A stretch of 64,000 nt of DNA, taken from positions 3,123,001-3,187,000 of the forward strand of contig WPIO01000035.1 in assembly GCA_009760855.2 (NCBI GenBank). The letters run 5' to 3'. Below are positions 36,222 to 46,330 of the stretch, piece by piece. The position numbers were made by a program, and so were the translations under genes. Positions within the stretch are counted from its first letter, which is position 1; every line of letters starts with the position of its first letter. The notes beneath the pieces were generated by a model that worked only from the letters and a program-made list of their open reading frames with translations, was not told the DNA's origin and did not search any database. The DNA comes from Cristatella mucedo. Its lineage: Eukaryota; Bryozoa; Phylactolaemata; Cristatellidae.

Positions 36222-37830
36222 ACTAAAGACCAGTCGCAGTGCAGTGTTCTTTCCTCATCCGTTTCCGAGAGCCAGCGTCCATGAAACCATCGAGATCGAT
36301 CGGAGCTGAGCGTCGTGCCACAGCGATGAGCAGTCTGCTGTGTTTCATTCCCATCGTGCAATCTTGCTCAGTGCCTGCGTCTCTCGAGAGAGCTTTGAAC
36401 GATCGGGCTCGCATGCTTTGCAGTTCTATGTTCAGTAAGCATCACTAACGAGCATTCAGAAGTGCACGCAGCCCAGTCAAAGCTGGCTTCCTTGCAGCAG
36501 CTACGGTTAGGCAGCGGCAGCCCTGGACGGGCGGCCCTGGCGCTCAATTTCAAGAAGGCGGAATCCGATGACGACGGAGTCGCCACTGGGGCCGAGCTCT
36601 CGCTTCGATTGGTTGCATGTGTAAGCAAGACGCTGGCGGTGCGGCGCTCGAGTGCTTCGAAAGCATGCCGTCGGCGGCTGCTTACAAGAGCGTCGTCCAG
36701 GGGATGACTGTCACTCGAGCGCTCGCTCGGCAGCGACAGCGCCTCTCCGACTACTGGCAGCCAGGTGTTTGATGAACCGGGCCTGCGGGTTGACAATCTT
36801 ACCTGCCAGTGTCGGGTCAAGAGTTCGAAGAGACGAGGGCAGCACGCGAAGCCAAACACTTGGCAATGTGCCTCACCGTGGTAGTTCTCCTGCACATTGT
36901 TCATTCATTAAGCTAAGTTACGGAATTTTTTTATTCGTGTCACATACCGGTCGATTGACTAGCACTGTTTTCTGCTTCCTGACTTTGACTTATAAAGTGA
37001 AATTTAAAAGGGCGCAACTCTCGCTGCCTCTGCGAGCCTGTTGGGCGAGCATGCCTACGTGAGGCCTTCACAGTAGAAAGCTTATGAGAATGCATGTGAC
37101 TTCGGATGTTCGTATTCGCCACCTCGATTCGCTCTGTACAATCACTTTAATGAGTGCGTGGCACCTACCTCTAGTTCAACTGTTCTACATTGTGAATTTT
37201 TGCAGAGCTAGTAAGATTTTAAGAAATGTGTCGTAAATAGTCTCTGTGCAGCTTAGATCTTCATAGTTTGAGTTTATTTTGCTAGGTCTAGATTACGGTT
37301 ACAGCTCGTGTGCTCGAGTAGGTAGCGGCACGCTGCATAGGGAATAGGAGATACAAATTTGGTTGTTGTTAGTTCTTCAGATGGCTGGTGCTTCTCGGAT
37401 GTTGCATTGACAGCTGCAAAACTGCAAACTGGCTTGCTGCTGCAGAATTAGGTAGTCATAGAGATCTTTCAATATTCACCGCCCATAAGTTGTCCCTTTG
37501 CAACTGCACTTGCTCGCACGACTTTCTCTAATTTTTCCTCATTTGACTGTTGTGCCAAATTCCCAGGCCTTGCTTTATCCCGCTATGCATCTCACTTGGC
37601 TCAGCCCCTTTACGTAAACCTTTTCAATAATAGCCAGTATACACTTCTGGTGACATTGAACAACGGTCTTCGAAATCAAGTTGAGAGCAAGAGTCGTGCT
37701 AGCCCCTTAAAGAGTATGTCAGCCTGCCCACAGTATCACTTACGGTTGGTCTGTTACCAGTCCGAGCAGACTTGCTTCGCTGTGCTACACCAGTGAGTAC
37801 CTACCTTGACAGCACGCTTCGGACGCTCAT
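36222..37830. other. No supported gene
   Basis: GC is moderately raised at 36450-36850, where frames up to 178 codons overlap on both strands (36368-36904 on -, 36652-37062 on +). Overlap on both strands and lack of motifs suggest composition and not coding. Confidence 0.4.
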
Positions 37831-38100
<270 letters not shown>

Positions 38101-38525
38101 CTTCGACCGCTCTTTCCATTTCTTTCTTTGTCTCTCTCCGTCCAAAAAGCTCAGTTCTAAGCATGCGGGTTGGCCCACTCTTGATTCAAGAAGCTCCTTG
38201 ATGTGCCGCCAACTTTCCGGCTTCAGAAACCATGGCTTTTACGGCGTCCAGTTTCTGGCGGCGAGATTGCTATTGAGAATGGGGCTCCTTCTGCTAACTC
38301 ACCAGCGTGCGATAGGATCTCTCTCTATCCGGTCTCGCACAGAGATTGACTCACACTCGCCGCTCGGAGGCTAGTAGCGTCGAGCCATCGGCTTGACGCC
38401 GACAGGACAGCCGCTCCGGTGCCGCCCGGCCGGCACCCTGGCAGTCGTGGGCGACCGAGCCAGCTGCCCAAGAGCCAAGCAGGGCGCGCCCAGCCCTTGT
38501 TTGCTTCGCCCACGGGGCGGCCAGT

Positions 38526-39164
38526 GTGGCAAGTCTAATCCGCCAGATGGCGGCTTCGTTCCCGCAGGCATACACGCCAAGCATCCAGCGCAGGGAAACA
38601 ATAGAGAGCCGCCAGCCGCTGCTGCACTGCCCGCCACCTCATCCTTATTCGGCCGACGCCGGAGCCGGCTTCCGGCAGTTCGCGGCTAAGCGACGATCGG
38701 CGTCACCGCCGCCGTCTGCTCTGTTGACTCTTACTCCGGCCTTTTTTGCGGTCCTGCCGTCGCACCTAGTTTATTCGCCCACGCCCTGTGCGACCCGCAC
38801 GGCGGACCTGCCACTGGCATCTCGAGGAAGGCGCTCGAACTTTTGCTCTCTCACTCGACCACTTCGAACGCGCCCCGGCCAGGTTGGAGCGAAGCCAGCG
38901 CTGGGCCGCTCCGTCGATCGCGGCGTCCTCGAACCTGGTGGCTGCGAACTCATGCGCGCCGATCTGGTGGCTCAAAAAAAGTATGCTGTGCCGTTTCGAG
39001 CGCTTCGTTTTCGGCCTAGTTGTGTCCAGACGCGAAAGCTGAACACCGCATTTGTAACAGCAGTCAGGCTGACCATCGAGTACTCGCGCCAAGGATGCTG
39101 GCTCGCCTACCGCCAGCTAGTTCGACTAGACGCCAGGGCTAATGACTCCTATAATAGATATTAG
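38526..39164 (+). CDS. Open frame in GC-rich DNA, doubtful gene
   Basis: A 212-codon frame is open on the + strand; the first ATG inside it is at 38547 (peptide starts MAASFPQAYTP). The N-terminal third is Pro/Ala/Ser-rich, and the rest Arg-rich with no recognised domain, signal peptide or membrane segment. Other frames on both strands are open over the same bases, which weakens the case. The lack of a TATA box or nearby polyadenylation signal also argues against an independent gene. It could hold an upstream exon or nothing. Confidence 0.18.
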   Translation: MASLIRQMAASFPQAYTPSIQRRETIESRQPLLHCPPPHPYSADAGAGFRQFAAKRRSASPPPSALLTLTPAFFAVLPSHLVYSPTPCATRTADLPLASRGRRSNFCSLTRPLRTRPGQVGAKPALGRSVDRGVLEPGGCELMRADLVAQKKYAVPFRALRFRPSCVQTRKLNTAFVTAVRLTIEYSRQGCWLAYRQLVRLDARANDSYNRY

Positions 39165-39545
39165 GATATAATTGGGCTCATTCCCAAAAAGCATTCGCTG
39201 GCCTTACCCTTCCGACTCACGGTTGCCGACAAAAGCAGTGCAACGACGTTGCCAATTGCAGGCCACTACTACATCTCGGAGCTGACTTTGCGACAATATC
39301 ATTAGCTAATGCGACCAGCTGGAGGCCGCTCGCGAAGCAGGTGGGTGCAGAAGATAAAGAGCGGTCGGCCGAATGCCCACCGGAAACACCTGGTCTGGCG
39401 GGGCGGAGCTTAGTCTCGAGCAGACGCAGGCAGCGCCCTTGTTTGAATGCGACTCCAGCCAGCGTCACGCCCGATAACGGCCGCTCTCTTGGGATCCCGA
39501 CGTCACGTGCAGCCGAGATACGGGTTGTTACTAATAATAGGACAG

Positions 39546-39552
39546 TATATAA
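39546..39552 (+). promoter_or_regulatory. TATA box of the SEA-EGF gene
   Basis: TATATAA stands alone in GC-rich DNA 179 bases upstream of the start codon. An initiator-like GCATTTG lies about 20 bases downstream (near 39567), so transcription could begin around 39567-39580 and give a 5' leader of about 150 bases. Confidence 0.6.
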
Positions 39553-39724
39553 CGGTTCTGCTCCGGCATTTGCTGAGGCTAGGTGTGCCCATATGTGCTG
39601 TAGCTCGAGTCCGGGACGCCCATAACCAGGCCGACCGCGGATTAGCAGAGCACGCGGCGACGCAAGTCTCGCAAGCTGACGTCGGCCCGAGAGACGTTCA
39701 GAGCAGCCGAAGCAGCAGTAGCGA

Positions 39725-40651
39725 ATGAAGCCGCCTGTGGCGTCTCTGGTGCTAGCTGCGGTGGTGGCGGCTGTTGCTGCCGCCGCACCCATCGCGTCGC
39801 CCTCGGCGTCGGCCGCGTCGTCGGCGGCCTCCGCCGCCGCCTCCGCAACGGCGGCGTTCAGAGAGCGGCACGCGCAGACCTACCTGGGCGAGCTTCGGCT
39901 TCGGAGCATCGGCGGCACGCCGCTGACCTGCACGAGAAGCCTTCTGCACGACCCGTACTCGGCCGAGTACGGGCGCGCCGAGGCGCACCTGTGCGACGCC
40001 GTGCGGCAGGCAATCGCCGCCACCGGCGCCGCCTTCGTGCTCGTCGCCTGCTCGGTGGACCGCTTCGTCTGCGACCACGGCCTGCCGCTGGCGCACGCGC
40101 GGCTCCGCTTCGGCGGCGGCGGCGGCAACGAGACGCTCGGCGTCGCGTCGGTGCACGCGCAGCTCAGCCTCGAGCTGCTCACCAGGGCGCAGCTCGTGCG
40201 CATGGACTACATGCAGATAACGGACTACAACGAGTGCTCGGCCGCCGCCGCCGCCGCCGGCACGGGCGCCAACGACTGCTCGCCCGACGCGGCGTGCTAC
40301 AACAAGGTCGGCTCGTACGCGTGCGTCTGCAAGCGCAACTTCGTCGACCTGGCGACGGCCGGCAGCGGCGCCGAGGGCCGCCGCTGCGCGCCCAAGTGCG
40401 GCGCCGGCTACTGCGCCAACGGCGGCCGCTGCGTGGACGCGTCGAGAGCCGAGTGCAGCTGCCCCGAGCAGTACTCGGGCGTCCGCTGCGAGGTGCCGAA
40501 GCACGACCTCGTCACGCTCTGGGCCGTGGCGAGCGCGCTCACCGTCGCCACTGCCGCGCTGCTGCCGCTCGCCGTCTGGCTGTGCCGTCGGCTGAACAGG
40601 AGGACGACGCCGCGCGGCTCCGACCGCAAGGCCTATAGGGCGCTGGCGTGA
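39725..40651 (+). CDS. SEA-EGF-EGF type I membrane protein, intronless
   Basis: The 308-residue product is predicted to sit in the plasma membrane with its N-terminus outside. Residues 1-22 or so form a signal peptide; 23-44 are Ala/Ser-rich. Residues 46-160 look like a SEA domain (LGELRLRSI, then SAEYGRAEAHLCDAVRQAI, then FVLVACSVDRF), with a glycan sequon NET at 135. A calcium-binding EGF follows (DYNEC start; Cys 171, 185, 191, 200, 202, 221), then a second EGF (Cys 225, 230, 236, 244, 246, 255). A transmembrane helix spans about 262-286, and the 22-residue tail is basic. The start is secure: TAG at 39719 is in frame just upstream and the next Met is residue 160. SEA plus EGF next to a membrane helix recalls transmembrane mucins, but no long Ser/Thr tandem domain is present. 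The ligand is unknown. Confidence 0.88.
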   Translation: MKPPVASLVLAAVVAAVAAAAPIASPSASAASSAASAAASATAAFRERHAQTYLGELRLRSIGGTPLTCTRSLLHDPYSAEYGRAEAHLCDAVRQAIAATGAAFVLVACSVDRFVCDHGLPLAHARLRFGGGGGNETLGVASVHAQLSLELLTRAQLVRMDYMQITDYNECSAAAAAAGTGANDCSPDAACYNKVGSYACVCKRNFVDLATAGSGAEGRRCAPKCGAGYCANGGRCVDASRAECSCPEQYSGVRCEVPKHDLVTLWAVASALTVATAALLPLAVWLCRRLNRRTTPRGSDRKAYRALA

Positions 40652-41029
40652 CGCCGTCCGACGCCGCCGCCACTCGACGCCGGCCGTCGGCCCGGCCGCG
40701 GCGCTGCTGCCGTTACGCAACCGGCCCCGCCGCGGCCGTCGCTCGCTCAGTCGCTGCAGCTGCTGCTAGCTGGCCGGTCGCCGGTAGACCGACCACAGCC
40801 CGAACCCTGTCGTAGTGCTCGCGACGTGCGCCACTCGCCCAGGCGGCGCGTCGGCGGCGGCGGCGTCGCCGACCCAGGCTGAGCCTGGAGAAGCCATTAG
40901 TCATTGGCGACGAAAGAAGTTCTCATGCGCGACGTCGCGTCTTCCCCTTTCGCCACGGACAAAGTGCTACCTGCCGCATGCCCAACTAACTTATTTTATC
41001 TATGCATTATTTTTATGTATGTTATTGCT

Positions 41030-41035
41030 AATAAA
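41030..41035 (+). terminator. Polyadenylation signal of the SEA-EGF gene
   Basis: AATAAA lies about 380 bases after the stop codon, followed within 10-25 bases by a GT/T-rich stretch (GTTGTTATACCAGTTTTTCG). It lies in the first AT-rich stretch after the coding region. Together with the TATA box it frames a compact single-exon transcription unit of about 1.5 kb. Confidence 0.7.
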
Positions 41036-41470
41036 GTTGTTATACCAGTTTTTCGAGATCGACATGTGGGCCGACGCTAGCAACGCCCGCGCGGATGGAG
41101 AGCTGACATTGCGTAACGCTACAGAGTACGCCGCCGGCTAGACTCCACTCGCTGTGCCGCGCGGAGGTCGCTGTCTGTCTAGCGAGCCAAAGACGTGCGA
41201 TGCGCAACGAGGTCGCGAAAGAAAGTTGGCGGGAGATGGGTTGAACGCGTGCGCAGCTGTCGCTGCTCGTTAGTCGTCGGTCTGGAAAATGGCTGACGGC
41301 GACCGCGGCGTCGAACTTTGGACCGCCATTCTCGAGCTTTTCTCTCTCGCTCGCGCGTGCGCGCACTCAGGCTCCTCAGCTGCAACGGCTGCCGGCGGCG
41401 CCCGCCCAGCACGACGCGTCTGAGGCCGCTAAGGGCAGAGACGGACGAGTCTCGTCGCTGGGCGTGTCTG

Positions 41471-42399
41471 GAGTAGCCGTCCACGTTCTCATGCATCATT
41501 GCCAGCCGCAGATACAACATGCTCAACAACGTTGGCACAACTTCCCTCCCCAGCAGTCCTCTGTGGTCTCGTAATGCTAGTATGCCTATAAAACTAGTGC
41601 GCTTGTGAAGCAGGACTTGCCCGAGTCAGGGTGTGCCAGAATGCCGGGAAGTCCACCGCGCATTTCGCCTGGGGTTCAAATTAAACCGCTCACTGAGTTT
41701 ACTGCTCGAGGCTACTGTTGCGACATATCCATAGATTATCACATCGTTTGAAAATTCTTAACTCATGCTGAAAATGGAGTTTATCTTAGCTGCTGCTTGG
41801 CGATTGACAGGCAAAGACTCGCTCGCACTGGCGCTCGCTCGCTCGTAATGCAGCCGAGCTCCGAGCTCGGCAGACGAGCTATGAGCTTAAGTTGGTAAAA
41901 AGCAAACGAAAGCTAGCGCACTGTTTTAATTACTGAATATAAATAAGTGTGTCGATATAAATATAAATACAGCTACAAACGTATATATCCCTGTTTGTGT
42001 AATTTTCAGAAGGCCTGAATGGAATAAAATGCTTCAGGTTCTCAGACGGAACACTAGTTGGTAAGCTGCTGAGCGCGACAACGGTGAAATATTGGGAAGT
42101 TGGGCTTCTGCAAAGAGCTCTAAATGCTCAATCGTGCAAAAAGCGGTCGTGACGAAAAATGCTTACAGTGCATTAGAAGAACTGTGTCTCTTTCTAGGAA
42201 ATTTGTGCTTCATAGAAAGGAAACATGCTGACTAGTTGTTTTTAGAATGCACGATTCTAGTAAGCACGTCCCTCCCACAAAAGATAATTCACTGGACGGA
42301 GCACAAGCTGTTAGCTACAGGCAGCATTTTAGCCCCTTAATATATATCTAGTCGATGGGTATTGAGGCGTCAGTCAGCCATTGAGGGGACACTTAAATT
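41471..42399. other. No gene; short palindrome at 41853-41871
   Basis: GCCGAGCTC and GAGCTCGGC face each other with one base between. Otherwise AT-rich with short frames. A 43-codon frame starting at a well-placed ATG (41289, AAAATGGCTG) overlaps the island edge but soon stops. Confidence 0.4.
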
Positions 42400-42870
42400 G
42401 AAGTCACATTCTCCCTATGACTTTGGATTGCTTAGAGGAGTAAATAAACGCCTGCGTCGGAAGATCGGGCGGTACTTTCCGAGGCCTGATTGGAAGTTCA
42501 TACAAATGTGTGGGACGGAACAAGAAATACGGGACCTAAAACAAGGGTGGAGTGCATTTAATTCAAAGCGATGCTTGACGAGAGCCCGGTGCAGCTTGAT
42601 GACGAGTGACTTACAGCGGTAGTTGCGACCTCCAAGAGAGAAGAGGTTAACTGTCAAGTTTTGCACCAACTGCAAGCGTCTTACTGCGCAGAGAGGAATA
42701 CATGTGAGGAGTCTCTTACAGAAGTCTAGATGGGATTCCCCAACATGTGTAGACCACCTGGACAGAGTTATTCGTGCCTATGCAAGTCCAATGTTTTCGC
42801 CGACCGAGTTAAGCAGCTGAAAATAAGCTCACTTGAAGCTAGTGCTGCCGATGAAATGCAGTAAAAGATC
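42400..42870 (-). mobile_element. LINE B-like fragment, antisense, diverged
   Basis: On the - strand a frame reads MQLVQNLTVNLF, then NYRCKSLVIKLHRA, matching RRLQLVQNSAARL and the LLADLHWLP region of LINE B in order. Upstream on that strand, CATCTAGACTTCTGTAA matches the RLDFCN coding segment. The sequence is well diverged from 14.4 kb, so it is an old copy or a sister family. Confidence 0.65.
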
Positions 42871-42929
42871 AGCTTGCAGCAAGACTATCAAGCTCCGTAT
42901 AGAGGCTAAACAAGAATGCTTGCCATACG

Positions 42930-43760
42930 CATTTTGAATGCCGGGCTTAGCAGTTTCCATCTTAACAGCTTGTGTGTCAGTTACAAGGAAGTTGACCAGC
43001 TACAGTTTTATTTTGGTAAGTTATTCAACCATCCAGGTGATAAGGCCACCAATAAATGCTGAACTAGAGCTATGGGAGCTCAAAGTGCTCGAGCGGCTTT
43101 ATTAAAATCTTGCTTTCTCCTTCGTTCTATTTAGACTATGGAAACCTAGTCTCATCAGGGCTGCCAAACAAATTCATTAAGCATCTGCAAGTAGTGCTTT
43201 ACGGCCTCTAGGGTTTTCTTTAAATACAAGAAATTACATCACTTGTTGGCATTGTTAAGAGCATAAGCTGGTTTCCGGTGGCCGTGCAAAGAATATCCCG
43301 AGTTCTTAATTTGAACCACGGGCCGCCTATGGCTTAGCTCATAAGCATCTAGCTGAACTCCAGCGCCACTTTCAGCCTCCCTGCGTCCTCCGGTCCTCTC
43401 ATGGCAGTTCACTTCTAAGGTCAGCTTTCCTTTGCTTAAGAATTGTTGAGGTTGGGGCTTTACAATACGGGTTCTGTGCATTGGTATTTTGTTGCACAAA
43501 ACGATTGGTGCTTCGATATTTCTGCCTTCTATTGCACCTCCTCTCTAACCTCCTAAGCTGCTAAATTAACGCTGGCTACTTCCTTGACCGTTCTTCCTAC
43601 TCAACTAGGCCTGTCACTTTTTCTTTATTACGTGAAATGGAGTCTTTTTTGACATCCGTGTGGAAAGGATGAGACTCTTAGGGGCTAGAGTGTTCTATAA
43701 GAAAACAAGCATAGCATTCAGTTGGTCTTAGAGGCTTCGTGGAGTAACAGAAAGAAATGG
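42930..43760 (+). mobile_element. LINE A-like fragment, diverged
   Basis: The + strand reads ISWFPVAVQRISRVLNL (about 43255-43310) and then HKHLAELQRHFQPPCVLRSS (about 43340-43400), corresponding to LEWLPVEQRIQSKVLTLTH and YLAELLHQFQPVRALRSC of the LINE A copy at 7010-7140. Further on, TTTCTTTATTACGTGAAATG matches the LINE A phrase near 7370, and the GGAGTAAC end near 43745 corresponds to GGAGTTAC. Stops and shifts are frequent. Confidence 0.65.
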
Positions 43761-44980
43761 GTATTCTCACTGTATGGTAACCACTCTCACTCTTTACTTC
43801 CATTTTCACTGTCTAGAAAAAGACTGTTATATCATGGCTTCTGGCTGGCCGTTCAGAAACAGCGATTCAACGAAGCGATCGGCACCCTGAGCAGTAGGTA
43901 CAGCAAGCATGGCTGCCAGTTCTCACGCTATAGGTCCGTTCACGTGGCAGGGAGCTGAGTCGTGGAAACCAGCATGGCATAGGAGAGTCTGGGATCTTTT
44001 TCTTGAAAAATATCTCGAGAGAGGCACGAGGTTTCAGCATTGGCCTCGAGTTGAGCTTGTAGACGAGGATGAGCTATGACCTGAATGATTTCCCTGGGCC
44101 GTGAGTAGATTGATGTCCGAGCGAGGCCAGCAGCTTCCGATTTTCAGGCCTTTCTTACTGCTCAAGTCGGGTGCTGACCTACTTTGTGTAGCCTCTTGAG
44201 CTATCGATTTAATCCCTCCGCTTCACTTCAAGGCTTTCTTGTGGCAGCTACTGAGCTACGCATGTCAAAAGTAGACAGAAAAATCGGCAACAGGGCTGCT
44301 CCGTCTTTCGCTAAGTCCAAGTTGGCCGTGTGGGAAAAGACAGTCAGCACAGGCTGCCAGCCGGGTGGGAGACGCCAGGCAAGCGACAAAAAGAGGCTTC
44401 AATTGTCATCCGCTGCATTGGCACAATGTCTCACTCCTATTTGCATACGCTTCGGCTGCGGCGATTACACTGACCAGCTCATGTTTGAAGAGGGGATTAC
44501 GGCAGCCATTGTTGCTGGCGGTGGGCCTTTGGACCGACTGGCGGCAATCGGTATTCCTCTATCCAAAGTTCTATTAGCTTTACTGCGGCTGAGTTGGGCT
44601 TAGTTTGCAACCACTGGCCTTTCCAAGACTCTCTAAGCCACTAGTTAAAACTGCTTCCTTCTTGCCGCTACAACGATCTGCGGAAAATACTTAAGGTCCA
44701 CCAATTCATAATAGTGATGGGTCACTCAGCGATGACTAGTCGTTTCTTGTGAGCATTAACTGACCGGCAGAGGCCGTGAAAGCATTGCACATGAAAGGTT
44801 ATCACAGATCTGGTCACTGGTGAAACGAGCATACACCTCTACATTTATAGCTGTTGACCATTGGCACATGAAACTGAGGCGGTTGCGCTTTTTTTTTTGA
44901 ATCTGCTATAAGTGGGTTCACCGCTAAGGGCATTTCATTGGATTTATCGGTAAGTGTCAAGCTTCAACTACATAGTACAG
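43761..44980. other. No supported gene
   Basis: A 139-codon + strand frame (44184-44603) has no motif. Nothing else seen. Confidence 0.35.
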
Positions 44981-45238
44981 ATAAGAGTGAAAACGGGTCG
45001 ATCACTAATTAAAATGATTTCATCAGCATTTTCAGATCGTAGTGATTTCACCTATAAAGCCATACACTTCAATCAGATTGATCATTTCGCACCAATCTAT
45101 GAAATTACATTTTCAAAGGGCTCAGGGTATTGGACATGCCGAAACTTATTTGCCGAGGTATCAAAATCTTCCCTGTGTGAGTTGCCGTTCGAATTAAAAT
45201 TTGCCACAGGTGTGAAATACATTGACTTAACCTTCTAA
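44981..45238 (+). CDS. Possible terminal exon, unknown gene
   Basis: A frame of 85 codons follows an acceptor-like CATAGTACAG (ending 44980) and ends with TAA at 45236-45238. It reads like protein: evenly mixed residues with aromatic positions (ending KYIDLTF) and little repetition. AATAAA begins only four bases after the stop (45242). No domain is recognised and no upstream exon was found. AT-rich DNA gives both AG and AATAAA often, so the call is tentative. Confidence 0.25.
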   Translation: MRVKTGRSLIKMISSAFSDRSDFTYKAIHFNQIDHFAPIYEITFSKGSGYWTCRNLFAEVSKSSLCELPFELKFATGVKYIDLTF

Positions 45239-45247
45239 GAAAATAAA

Positions 45248-45884
45248 AAATCTGACATTTTAAGCCTTATTGTGTGCACCAGTCGCGGCTACCTTTGTTC
45301 ACTCAAGTCAGAAACTCCTTTGGTACAATGCCTGCTTTCTGCAGGATGGACCATTTCTTACCTTCCCACCCCCGGATTCAGTCAGCGGATAATCCAGATA
45401 GAGGCTACAAGCAATGTCTATATTCGATTGAGAAGCATCTATTGATGCTCTGCTGTACTATTCATACTATGGCAAGCGAAGCCATTTTCTAGCATGAGTG
45501 ATGTCTGCAATCAGTTGATACCGATAGACTTCCACTCACCGCAGCGTCTCAGACGAAGAGTTGGTGGTATCAGGCCCTTGAACAGCTCAAGATAAGAGGG
45601 CGGCTGCACCTTCGTGTGGCCTGGCTACTCCATCTACGTCCAAGTGCTGAGAGGAACGTGAGTAGTGGTGAATAAGGCGACTGCAACTACCATCCTAGTG
45701 AGAACCCAAAGTCAGCACCATGTACATGCAAGTACCTTGAAATGAGCCTAATAGCTTGGCAGTCCCTACAAGTCACCAATGCCTTGATCGACTCTTCATT
45801 GATTCTATGCAATCGAACTGACACTATTTTGAAGCTCAGTCGATCAGAATATGGTTACTGAGACTCCTAAGTATCCATATGTGA
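45248..45884. other. No recognisable gene
   Basis: Short frames only. Confidence 0.4.
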
Positions 45885-45945
45885 AGCATCTGAATAGAGA
45901 TCAAGTTCTCTTAGGGCACTATGCAAATTAATTATATTTACACAC
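45885..45945 (+). mobile_element. SINE-1-type 3' tail, diverged
   Basis: CATATGTGAAGCATCTGAAT, AGAGATCAAGTTCTCTTAGG, GCACTAT and AATTAATTATATTTAC parallel the last 60 bases of SINE-1 (8205-8266), including the CATATGTGAAG lead-in. The tRNA-like head is not recognisable. Confidence 0.6.
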
Positions 45946-46209
45946 TTATATTTATAATCTGACTAGCTTCAAATCTACTTCCACATCTGTTTCAACCCAG
46001 TTGGCTGAAGACACTGCAATAACCTTATGCTTGGCTACTTAGCCAAGTCGCTTGATGAATGAAGCAGATGTTGGCCAAACTTGGGAGGCTCCTGGATCCA
46101 TCCTGTGTGGGAATTTTCATTTTCGTTGAAGATCTTTGAAAGTCATTAGAAACTAGTATACTTCGGACGCTTTATATTCGGTAATCATGCAACCAATATG
46201 GAAGAACTG

Positions 46210-46330
46210 TGTTTAGGTGACATACGACCGTTTGAAATATCCACCTATAATCCCTCTTTAGCATCTGTCCAAGGTTTTTGAAAATACAGCCTTCAAAATG
46301 ATATATGTTCAAATAAAAAAATTCGTAATT
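46210..46330 (+). mobile_element. Possible L2/CR1 reverse transcriptase start fragment
   Basis: With small frame changes the + strand reads YDRL/RPFEIS, then LSKVFENTAFK. This resembles the YRPIS...LSKVFEK block at the beginning of L2/CR1 reverse transcriptases. No palm motif follows, so this is a short, old fragment at best. Confidence 0.3.

Larger units (their letters stand above)
38340..41470. other. GC/CpG-rich island
   Basis: GC and CpG rise steeply compared with the AT-rich flanks, broken only by short AT stretches around 39150 and 39530. The densest part coincides with the SEA-EGF reading frame, whose codons end in G or C almost without exception. Islands like this commonly mark promoters and unmethylated gene bodies. 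The island explains why several long frames overlap on both strands here. Confidence 0.7.

Noticed and set aside
36368-37062. 178-codon - strand and 136-codon + strand frames
   Set aside because: They overlap on opposite strands in a GC-raised region and have no domains or signals.
39752-40720. 322-codon frame on the - strand and a 215-codon frame in another + frame over the SEA-EGF gene
   Set aside because: Both are shadows caused by near-exclusive G/C third positions; they are Arg/Ala/Gly-rich and show no domain, while the main + frame has ordered EGF cysteines, a signal peptide and a membrane helix.
41289-41420. Short frame starting at a good ATG context (MADGDRGVELW)
   Set aside because: It stops after about 43 codons, has no clear donor site before the stop, and lies after the polyadenylation signal of the SEA-EGF gene.
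41853-41871. Perfect short palindrome as a regulatory site or terminator
   Set aside because: A single 9-base inverted repeat in GC-rich DNA with no neighbouring context to give it a role.
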